A DNA stretch of 10,019 nucleotides from a bacterium SM23_31 (GTDB taxonomy: Bacteria; SM23-31). The notes below the pieces were generated by a model. That model was not told the DNA's origin. It was given only the letters and a program-made list of their open reading frames with translations, and made no database searches. Below are positions 1 to 5,802 of the stretch, one piece after another. Numbering within the stretch: position 1 is the first letter of the stretch; each line of letters begins with the position of its first letter. The position numbers and the translations under genes are program-made. The stretch lies in contig LJUD01000080.1 of assembly GCA_001304035.1 (NCBI GenBank), positions 1 through 10,019 of the forward strand, read 5' to 3'.

Positions 1-552
1 GTAATTATCCCGAAAAATTGCAGCCTTTATACCTTAAGCATACATCAATTATATTTTGAAATCAGTAAAGCCATCTCGGCAGGTTTACGCAGAATAGGTA
101 TTCCTGTTGAAATTGAACGTAATAAACCGAACCGCAAAGGAAACTACGACACATATTATGATTGCTTTGGAAGTACTGCCAGGTTCGAAATAAAAAATTC
201 CGGCAGAAAAATGGTTGGGAGTGCCCAGCGGCGTATGGCGAACGGTATCCTCCAGCACGGTTCAATTCTATTAGTCGATCAGCAGTACATTCTAAAAAAA
301 TTATTTACCGGTAACGATGACGTTATACATGGTTCTCTGAACGATCTTACGGTGGAGGATAATGAATTGGCGGTCGATCATCAGGCACAGGGCAAAATTA
401 TAGATGCACTGCTCCGGGGTTTTGAATCTGAACTGGGCTGCTGTTGGGAAAAAGAAATAGATTTATCGTATTTTTTTACTCATGAGGCTCAATTAAAAAA
501 GAGATATAGTATCTATCGTGCACACTTCTATGCACATCTGTTAAAACGGTAA
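1..552 (+). CDS. Octanoyl/lipoyl transferase, LipM/LplA family (5' partial)
   Basis: The reading frame is open from base 1, so the N-terminal part lies outside the window and 183 residues are visible; full-length LipM-type proteins are roughly 280. The family moves octanoyl or lipoyl groups onto the GcvH or E2 lipoyl domains in the cytoplasm. The key block is a Cys followed by Phe (visible residues 55-56), then about 12 residues later G-R-K-M-V-G-S-A-Q-R-R (68-78). This matches the LipM pattern, in which the Cys is the acyl-thioester nucleophile and the Lys (here 70) is the invariant ligase-fold lysine. ILQHGSILL follows, also typical. The Cys favours LipM-type octanoyltransferase over LplA lipoate ligase, but the missing N-terminus prevents a firm choice. 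An ATG at 211 is internal to the domain and is not a start. The next gene on the same strand begins 30 bp downstream, so co-transcription is possible. Confidence 0.8.
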   Translation, partial: VIIPKNCSLYTLSIHQLYFEISKAISAGLRRIGIPVEIERNKPNRKGNYDTYYDCFGSTARFEIKNSGRKMVGSAQRRMANGILQHGSILLVDQQYILKKLFTGNDDVIHGSLNDLTVEDNELAVDHQAQGKIIDALLRGFESELGCCWEKEIDLSYFFTHEAQLKKRYSIYRAHFYAHLLKR

Positions 553-582
553 CCGGGTATAAGGAAAAGAGATAGGTGAATA

Positions 583-1329
583 ATGAGAAAAATTTACAGT
601 TGTTTACTTTTAACTACTTTTATATTTCTTGGCTCCGGGGCAGCCGCACAAGATTTGAACTTGAACAATTATGGCGCTGCAACCTTTTCGAATCTTACTA
701 AAGCAGCCGGACAGATTCTCGGAAGCGGGTTATATCACACAGCCGCAATACACAGGTTTGGCGGTGTCGACCTCGGCTTGAAGTCGATGCTCGGATATAT
801 TCCGAAAAAAAACCAATTAGGCCCTCTCGACGGCACTAAAGCTGTTATTATTCCTGTGTTCCAGGCAAATGTTGGGCTTTTTGGTCGATTCGAAGTCGGG
901 GGACGGCTGTTCTCGTTCCGGTTCGGCGATGAGAACAAAGAAAAGGTTGAACTGACATCGGGATTGGTAAAATTCAGTGTATTACGCGGTATAGGTTTGC
1001 CCGATGTCACGATCTTTTCTGCGTACAGCCGTATAACAGGTATTTCCGATTTTTCCCTCAGTGCAATTACTGTTGGAGGAATCGTAGGGAAAAGCATTCC
1101 TGTTATAACCGTATATGCAGGAGCGAATTACAACATAATTAAGATGGATGTTGATCTTGCTCCGGATGCACACTATCCGGAAGGATTTAGTGAATCTTAC
1201 AAGGAAAATGTACCACATTTTGCATTTGGCATATCTCTCGGATTGACCCCTTTTACAAAAATGAATGTTGAATATAATATTGGAGAATTTCAAACCGCAA
1301 CTTTTGGCATTGTACTCTCCATTTTTTAG
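583..1329 (+). CDS. Exported beta-barrel-like outer membrane protein, unknown function
   Basis: The 248-residue product begins with a classic signal peptide: basic MRK, a hydrophobic stretch at about residues 4-18, and an A-A-A/Q cleavage site near residue 22. The mature part is rich in alternating hydrophobic, Gly and aromatic residues. It ends in ...FGIVLSIF, a C-terminal Phe as in outer-membrane beta-barrels recognised by the BAM machinery. The opening block (GSGLYHTAAIHRFGG, then a line with many Gly) reminds me of the DUF6588-type proteins of Bacteroidota relatives, but I cannot confirm this without a profile search. A weak AGGTG ribosome site (574-578) lies four bases before the ATG. 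The gene follows the lipoyl transferase by 30 bp and precedes dxr by 78 bp, all on the same strand. No function can be assigned. Confidence 0.75.
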   Translation: MRKIYSCLLLTTFIFLGSGAAAQDLNLNNYGAATFSNLTKAAGQILGSGLYHTAAIHRFGGVDLGLKSMLGYIPKKNQLGPLDGTKAVIIPVFQANVGLFGRFEVGGRLFSFRFGDENKEKVELTSGLVKFSVLRGIGLPDVTIFSAYSRITGISDFSLSAITVGGIVGKSIPVITVYAGANYNIIKMDVDLAPDAHYPEGFSESYKENVPHFAFGISLGLTPFTKMNVEYNIGEFQTATFGIVLSIF

Positions 1330-1407
1330 CGGAATTTCATAAAAAATATGAACGGAACTGTGTTAATATTTGTTTAATAATTATATCCTGTTCGAAATTA
1401 TTCATTA

Positions 1408-2565
1408 ATGAAAAAAAAGATATTACTATTAGGGTCAACAGGTTCTGTTGGTCGGAATACCCTCGAAATAATCGAACAAAATCCCGATGAATTTGAATTA
1501 GTAGGTATTTCTGCGCATTCAAACGTTGATCTTATGAGCCGGCAGTATCAAAAGTACAATCCTGCTTGTGTGTGCATAAGCAACTCCGAGTTTGCAAACG
1601 GCATTGCGAAAACCGTCTATAACGGTAGTCAGCTATTCTCGGGGAGCGAGGGATTGCGAACAATGGTTCGAGAGGCAGATGCGGATATAGTGGTAAATAG
1701 TATTGTCGGCGCTGCAGGACTTCTTCCAACGCTTGATGCCATAGCTGCCGGGAAAAATGTCGCACTGGCAAATAAGGAGTCCCTGGTTGTAGCGGGAGAA
1801 TTGGTAACTTCTGAAGCCAGAACTCATGGCGTCGAAATTTTTCCGGTAGACAGCGAACACAGTGCGATTTGGCAGTGTCTTCTGGGTGAGAACAATAATA
1901 CCATAAGGCGCATAATATTAACCGCTTCGGGAGGCCCTTTTCTTAAACGGAAAGAGGAAACATTTGATTCTATTACGGTAGAAGAAGCACTTAATCACCC
2001 CAATTGGAAGATGGGAAATAAAATTACCATCGATTCGGCGACATTAATGAATAAAGGATTCGAAGTTATTGAAACATTCTGGTTATTTGGTGTACCGCCG
2101 GATAACATTGATGTTGTAATTCACCCTCAATCAATTATTCACTCGATGGTAGAATTTATTGACGGCTCGGTTAAGGCGCAGCTGGGAATTCCGGATATGA
2201 AAATCCCAATACAGTTTGCATTAACATATCCCGAACGCCGCCCCATGGCAATGCATAACAGCTTCTTATTTTCCCATGCGGAGTTAACTTTTGAACCGCC
2301 TGATTATGAACAATTTCCATGCTTGCTTATGGCTTACAACTCACTCCAGGCAGGCGGTACTGTACCCGCAGTACTTAATGCTGCAAACGAAGTGGCTGTT
2401 ACGTTATTTATAAAGGGAGAAATAAAATTCTCCGATATACCGGTTTTAATTGATACGGCTCTTCAATTACATACAATAAAACATAATCCTTCTCTTGACG
2501 ACTATCTGGAGGCTGACCAATGGGCAAGAAGTGTAACACTAAAAAAGGTACAACATTATGATTGA
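1408..2565 (+). CDS. dxr: 1-deoxy-D-xylulose 5-phosphate reductoisomerase
   Basis: Dxr converts DXP to 2-C-methyl-D-erythritol 4-phosphate with NADPH and a divalent metal. This is the first committed step of the MEP isoprenoid pathway, in the cytoplasm. The 385-residue length is normal. The NADPH-binding loop G-S-T-G-S-V-G is at residues 9-15 and A-N-K-E-S at 121-125. The metal ligands are seen as D148 and E150 in PVDSEHSA and E219 in NKGFEVIE, equivalent to D150, E152 and E231 of the E. coli enzyme. The flexible-loop block L-N-H-P-N-W-K-M-G is at about 195-203. All key residues are present, so the enzyme should be active. The ATG at 1408 places the Rossmann motif at the usual distance from the N-terminus, but the bases before it are AT-rich with no Shine-Dalgarno match. 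The gene overlaps rseP by 8 bp, and a dxr-rseP pairing is common in bacteria. Confidence 0.97.
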   Translation: MKKKILLLGSTGSVGRNTLEIIEQNPDEFELVGISAHSNVDLMSRQYQKYNPACVCISNSEFANGIAKTVYNGSQLFSGSEGLRTMVREADADIVVNSIVGAAGLLPTLDAIAAGKNVALANKESLVVAGELVTSEARTHGVEIFPVDSEHSAIWQCLLGENNNTIRRIILTASGGPFLKRKEETFDSITVEEALNHPNWKMGNKITIDSATLMNKGFEVIETFWLFGVPPDNIDVVIHPQSIIHSMVEFIDGSVKAQLGIPDMKIPIQFALTYPERRPMAMHNSFLFSHAELTFEPPDYEQFPCLLMAYNSLQAGGTVPAVLNAANEVAVTLFIKGEIKFSDIPVLIDTALQLHTIKHNPSLDDYLEADQWARSVTLKKVQHYD

Positions 2566-3637
2566 TATATTTTCAACAATTTTTTGGGTAATTATTGTTC
2601 TGGGAGTTCTCGTATTTTTTCATGAATTAGGGCATTTCATTGCTGCCAAGTTGACGGGAATCAGGGTAGAACGGTTCTCTATCGGTTTTCCCCCGCGTTT
2701 GTTCGGTAAAAAAATAGGCGATACCGATTACTGTGTTCAATTAACTCCCCTCGGCGGGTATTGTAAGATGTCGGGAATGATCGATGAATCTCTCGATCCC
2801 GAAGGGATCAAAGGTGAACCCTGGGAATTTATGTCAAAACCGACACATATACGAATGTTTGTTTTACTCGCCGGTCCATTGATGAATTTCATAGTCGCCG
2901 TCTTATTTTTTGCATTACATGCAAACATTATAGGCATAGAATATGAAGATAGCCCGACAATCGGAAGCATTACGCAGGGCCTTCCGGCAGAGCAGGCAGG
3001 ACTGTTAACCGGTGATATGATTACGGCTATTGACGGTACACAGGTAGAATCATGGATTGAATTGACCGAGATTATAAGAAAACGCCCGCTTGAGACGGTA
3101 ACGCTCAAGGTTATGCGAAATAATGAAACATTTGATAAACAGGTTACAATTGCTAAACAGGATAATCCTTCCGACGAAGTTGATGAAGAAGTGGGTGTTC
3201 TCGGTATTGGGATTGCTTACTATGAAATCGGCTTTTTTAAAAGTATTGAAACGGGTTTTGTGCGGACAGGGGAACTAACGTGGTTGATTGCTGTAACTAT
3301 AAAATCGTTGATATTCGGCAATGAACGACTAAAAGACGCCCTCGGTGGACCGATAAAAATTGCCCAAATGACAAATGAATTTCGGAAAACAAGCATTGCA
3401 GCGTTTATCTTTTTTGTGGCATTTCTCAGTTTAAATCTCGGATTTATGAATCTCCTGCCTATCCCGGTTCTGGATGGGGGGCATTTAATGATACTCATGG
3501 TCGAGGGATTAGTCAAAAAGCAGCTGCCGGTTAGAGCAAGACTCGTTATCCAGCAAATTGGAATGGCGCTTCTTCTGGCTTTGATGATTTTCATTATTTT
3601 TAACGATATTATGCGAATATCTTCCGCCCCGGGTTAA
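2558..3637 (+). CDS. rseP: RseP-type site-2 intramembrane zinc metalloprotease
   Basis: This is a membrane-embedded M50 protease that cuts transmembrane segments, typically anti-sigma factors or leftover signal peptides. The zinc site H-E-L-G-H is at residues 22-26 inside the first hydrophobic helix (about 5-25). The second catalytic block, N-L-L-P-I-P-V-L-D-G-G-H, ends at residues 306-309, with D306 as the third metal ligand. Further hydrophobic segments sit near 101-121, 279-300 and 331-352. A single PDZ domain is visible at about 132-200 (G-L-P-A-E-Q-A-G-L). E. coli RseP has two in tandem, so this 359-residue form is the shorter one-PDZ type. The start overlaps the dxr end by 8 bp, and an AAGGT ribosome site (2545-2549) lies eight bases before the ATG, which suggests coupled translation. 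The substrate cannot be told from this window, because no sigma or anti-sigma gene is present. Confidence 0.95.
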   Translation: MIDIFSTIFWVIIVLGVLVFFHELGHFIAAKLTGIRVERFSIGFPPRLFGKKIGDTDYCVQLTPLGGYCKMSGMIDESLDPEGIKGEPWEFMSKPTHIRMFVLLAGPLMNFIVAVLFFALHANIIGIEYEDSPTIGSITQGLPAEQAGLLTGDMITAIDGTQVESWIELTEIIRKRPLETVTLKVMRNNETFDKQVTIAKQDNPSDEVDEEVGVLGIGIAYYEIGFFKSIETGFVRTGELTWLIAVTIKSLIFGNERLKDALGGPIKIAQMTNEFRKTSIAAFIFFVAFLSLNLGFMNLLPIPVLDGGHLMILMVEGLVKKQLPVRARLVIQQIGMALLLALMIFIIFNDIMRISSAPG

Positions 3638-3700
3638 AAATTATTCTTACAATGTTTTATGGATAGTATTTTACTTTTTTAAGAAGGTCGTATTCATAAT

Positions 3701-3741
3701 CCCCTCTTAATTTATGCGAGAGGATCAGAGCGAGGGTGAGG
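3701..3741. repeat. Degenerate CCCCTCT...GAGAGG...GAGGGTGAGG repeat, possible terminator
   Basis: In the gap between the convergent rseP and the Cys-rich gene, CCTCT (3703-3707) can pair with AGAGG (3719-3723). Alternatively CCCTC (3702-3706) can pair with GAGGG (3732-3736). The block is GC-rich inside an AT-rich gap and ends in GAGGGTGAGG. That pattern resembles the dispersed intergenic elements of CCCCTCTCC...GGAGAGGG...GGGTGAGG type that I know from many bacterial genomes. The stems are short and there is no clean U-tract, so it is either a decayed copy of such a repeat or a weak bidirectional terminator. Confidence 0.4.
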
Positions 3742-3797
3742 AAATTGTGAGAAATTATAAATTTATTTGCAATGATTGATAAGAGTAAATGATTGCT

Positions 3798-4127
3798 TTA
3801 CTTCAGGATAATTTTTCCCGCTATCTGCTGCCGGTCTTCTTCGAGTTTTTTGACCTCTTTTAGAATTATGCTCCAGGCTTTCTTTAGGTATTGGTCGCAG
3901 CAGTGGACCGATACATCCTTATCACTGAGCAGTTTACAATACTTTTTATTAAGCTCTTTGTATTCGTTAAAGTCTTTTACTTTTTTTCCGGCAAACCATT
4001 TTGGAGGGGTTTCCTTATATACAAGCCGTTTCAAACATACCGCACATACCATTTTTCTGCAGTACTGGCACATTTGAACTTCAACCGTGGATTTACACTC
4101 CTTACACTTTTCCTGAAAAAATCCCAT
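3798..4127 (-). CDS. Small Cys-rich probable zinc-binding protein, unknown function
   Basis: The 109-residue product opens with three C-x-x-C pairs: C8/C11, C20/C23 and C28/C31, spaced 8 and 4 residues apart. This looks like a small treble-clef or double zinc ribbon. The middle is basic and polar (YKETPPKWFAGKKVKDF), and a Cys-Cys doublet lies in VHCCDQYLKKAW. The C-terminal 30 residues are Lys/Glu/Leu-rich and could form an amphipathic helix or short coiled coil. There is no signal peptide or membrane segment, so a cytoplasmic protein is expected. The ribosome site is weak (GGAT about seven bases before the ATG). The Cys spacing and sustained composition argue for a real gene rather than a shadow: the competing plus-strand frames here show no family features. 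It stands alone, convergent with rseP and divergent from the radical SAM gene. I do not recognise the family; nucleic-acid or protein binding is possible. Confidence 0.65.
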   Translation of the reverse strand: MGFFQEKCKECKSTVEVQMCQYCRKMVCAVCLKRLVYKETPPKWFAGKKVKDFNEYKELNKKYCKLLSDKDVSVHCCDQYLKKAWSIILKEVKKLEEDRQQIAGKIILK

Positions 4128-4199
4128 TGTTCAATCCGTTTTTCATACCGAGCAGATTACCATCTAATACTTCAGCTCACCGCTCATTAACAATTAGGC

Positions 4200-4228
4200 T
4201 TGACATTATTAAGCATTTCATTTATCTT
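4200..4228 (+). promoter_or_regulatory. Possible sigma-70 promoter
   Basis: TTGACA (4200-4205, a perfect -35 consensus) is followed after 17 bases by TATCTT (4223-4228, four of six matches to TATAAT). The -10 box sits between the arms of an inverted repeat, ATTTCAT (4215-4221) and ATGAAAT (4235-4241), which could be an operator. It would read toward the radical SAM gene but would leave a leader of more than 300 bases. In such AT-rich DNA a chance match is quite possible. Confidence 0.3.
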
Positions 4229-4259
4229 AAGTACATGAAATATAGTTAATTTTAAGTAC
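4215..4259. repeat. Short inverted and direct repeats
   Basis: A perfect 7-bp inverted repeat, ATTTCAT (4215-4221) and ATGAAAT (4235-4241), has 13 bases between its arms. The octamer TTAAGTAC inside that spacer (4227-4234) recurs at 4252-4259, with start points 25 bp apart. The arrangement could be a regulator binding site overlapping the possible promoter. AT-rich sequence produces such matches easily, so confidence is low. Confidence 0.35.
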
Positions 4260-4555
4260 TAATACAATTGAGTTTTTGTATATGGTACATTTTTTTATAC
4301 TGTTTTTTTCATATTAGCGACCGGTTAACCATTACATATTGCTTATGGATAATACGATAGGTATTTTACTTGACTTTTAATTGTATATTAATGACAAATG
4401 GTAATAAATTTTTATTCAGTGAGTTTATATGTCATTTTCGCAAGTACTTTGGGGAAAGTCAATGCTGAAATTTAACCTTAAACAAACGTTTTCTTAATAT
4501 GAAATGCCGTAATGTCGGAGATACAAATAAATCTTAAAATGTTCAGGAATATACA

Positions 4556-5647
4556 ATGACTGACTCAAAAAGCACATATTTCCCGGGGCGGTACTGGCAC
4601 CTTCTTGATGACGGACGCGTGCAGTGCGACCTGTGTCCGCGATACTGCATCCTGAACGAAGGTCAGCGGGGATTCTGTTTTGTACGGATGAACGAAAACA
4701 ACCGGATAGTGCTCACCACGTACGGGCGCAGCAGCGGCTTCTGCGTTGATCCGATTGAAAAAAAGCCGCTCAATCACTTCTATCCCGGATCGAGCATACT
4801 GTCGTTCGGTACTGCCGGGTGCAATCTTGGATGCAAGTTCTGCCAGAACTGGGACATAAGCAAGTCGAAGGAGATGGACCGGCTTGCCGATACAGCCTCG
4901 CCCGAAAAAATCGCCGAAACAGCAAAAAGGCTTGAATGCAAATCGGTTGCGTTCACCTATAACGACCCGGTGATTTTTGCAGAATACGCCGTTGATATTG
5001 CGAAGGCGTGCCATGAAATCGGAATATATACTGTCGCAGTTACGGCAGGTTACATCACCGAAGAGGCACGCGGTGAGTTTTTCTCGCATATGGACGCCGC
5101 AAACGTCGATTTTAAGGCATTTACACAGGATTTTTACAAAAGATTGTGCCTGGGAAATCTTGAACCGGTGCTGGATACGCTGAAATACCTGAAACACGAG
5201 ACTAATGTATGGATCGAGCTTACTACTCTTTTAATTCCCGGAGAGAATGACAGCAATAAGGAACTGAACGAACTCTCCGAGTGGGTTGCCAAAGAGCTTG
5301 GCTGCGACGTGCCTCTCCATTTTTCCGCATTTCATCCCGATTTTAAAATGAGAAATTATTCTCCCACTCCTGCAAGCACTTTAACCAGAGCCCGCGATAT
5401 TGCAATATCTAAAGGTATCCACTATGTCTTTACAGTGAACGTGAATGACGTAGAAGGCGGCAGTACATACTGCCCGAAGTGTAAAAACCTTCTTATCGAG
5501 CGCGACTGGTACGCACTCGGGGAGTACAACCTTGAAGGAAACCGCTGTTCCTTTTGCGGATTTGAAATTGCCGGTCATTTCGAAACCAAACCCGGCACAT
5601 GGGGCAGAAAACGCATGCCGGTAAGATTAGGCGACGTTAGTTTATAA
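4556..5647 (+). CDS. amrS: AmmeMemoRadiSam-type radical SAM enzyme
   Basis: The 363-residue protein has the radical SAM signature C-x3-C-x2-C at C89, C93 and C96 (GTAGCNLGCKFCQNW), which holds the 4Fe-4S cluster that cleaves S-adenosylmethionine. It follows the AmrS family (COG1180, related to pyruvate formate-lyase activases) along its length. The N-terminus has GRVQCDLCPRYC and GQRGFCFVR with extra cysteines C24, C27, C31 and C41. The middle has GRSSGFCVDPIEKKPLNHF, VAFTYNDPVIF and LLIPGENDS. The end has ENVNDVEGGSTYC-like sequence (here VNVNDVEGGSTYC) followed by a zinc-ribbon pattern C306/C309 and C331/C334. The enzyme's reaction is, to my knowledge, not settled. The ATG at 4556 has an AGGA site (4545-4548) seven bases upstream. 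The usual Memo and AMMECR1 partner genes are absent from the window. The gene is convergent with the SUF operon, which makes the kind of cluster it needs. Confidence 0.9.
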   Translation: MTDSKSTYFPGRYWHLLDDGRVQCDLCPRYCILNEGQRGFCFVRMNENNRIVLTTYGRSSGFCVDPIEKKPLNHFYPGSSILSFGTAGCNLGCKFCQNWDISKSKEMDRLADTASPEKIAETAKRLECKSVAFTYNDPVIFAEYAVDIAKACHEIGIYTVAVTAGYITEEARGEFFSHMDAANVDFKAFTQDFYKRLCLGNLEPVLDTLKYLKHETNVWIELTTLLIPGENDSNKELNELSEWVAKELGCDVPLHFSAFHPDFKMRNYSPTPASTLTRARDIAISKGIHYVFTVNVNDVEGGSTYCPKCKNLLIERDWYALGEYNLEGNRCSFCGFEIAGHFETKPGTWGRKRMPVRLGDVSL

Positions 5648-5677
5648 GAATGATAGATGCGATGTATGTGTAGGGGC

Positions 5678-5707
5678 GAAAGGGCGCGATGTGATAAATG
5701 CCCTTTC
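5678..5707. terminator. Hairpin between convergent genes, possible terminator
   Basis: GAAAGGGC (5678-5685) and GCCCTTTC (5700-5707) form a perfect 8-bp stem with a 14-base loop. One mismatch further out the stem can extend by two bases. It lies 31 bases after the amrS stop and about 95 bases beyond the mrp stop, so it could stop transcription from both sides. There is no U-tract directly after either arm and the loop is long, so it is not a textbook terminator. The preceding GTAGGGGCG resembles the head of dispersed intergenic repeats seen in many genomes. Confidence 0.45.
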
Positions 5708-5742
5708 ACCTTATTCACTTTGCATTTTTCATAATATAAAAA

Positions 5743-5786
5743 CGTCTCTGCGTGCTCTGCATATTTTTTCTCTGCGTTCTTTGCGG
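5743..5786. repeat. CTCTGCG-type intergenic repeat block
   Basis: TCTCTGCG occurs at 5745-5752 and 5769-5776, with the variants GCTCTGC (5754-5760) and TTCTTTGCG (5777-5785) between and after. Read on the minus strand it is AACCGCAAAGAACGCAGAG and onward. This resembles a dispersed non-coding repeat (ACGCAGAG / CGCAAAGAA units) that I have seen between genes in many bacterial genomes. It begins about 16 bases after the mrp stop codon, in the 3' untranslated part of the SUF transcript. Confidence 0.55.
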
Positions 5787-5802
5787 TTAATCTTTTAAAA
5801 AG

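Larger units (their letters stand above)
4128..4555. other. 428-bp AT-rich divergent intergenic region
   Basis: This region separates the Cys-rich gene from the radical SAM gene, which point away from each other, so promoters for both should lie here. It is visibly much richer in A and T than the flanking genes, especially the radical SAM gene. It holds a possible sigma-70 promoter, a 7-bp inverted repeat and an 8-bp direct repeat near 4200-4260, described separately. Several overlapping frames of 22-25 codons occur at 4391-4497, none convincing. I see no tRNA, riboswitch or other structured RNA that I can name. Confidence 0.6.

Noticed and set aside
211..552. Separate 113-codon gene starting at ATG 211
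   Set aside because: The frame is open upstream to base 1 and includes the family Cys block just before this ATG, so 211 is an internal methionine.
735..1293. Minus-strand frames of 103 and 120 codons inside the beta-barrel gene
   Set aside because: They have no ribosome sites or motifs, and the plus-strand frame has a signal peptide and a barrel-type end.
3793..4249. Three overlapping plus-strand frames of 82-99 codons across the Cys-rich gene
   Set aside because: They have Phe/Ser-rich, unpatterned products and overlap each other, while the minus-strand frame has regular CxxC spacing.
4276..4301. Second promoter candidate TTGTAT...TATACT
   Set aside because: The spacer is only 14 bases, too short for a sigma-70 promoter.
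4565..5197. A 210-codon open frame on the minus strand inside amrS
   Set aside because: It lies wholly opposite a well-supported AmrS gene, has no recognisable motif, and long antisense frames are common opposite GC-rich codons.
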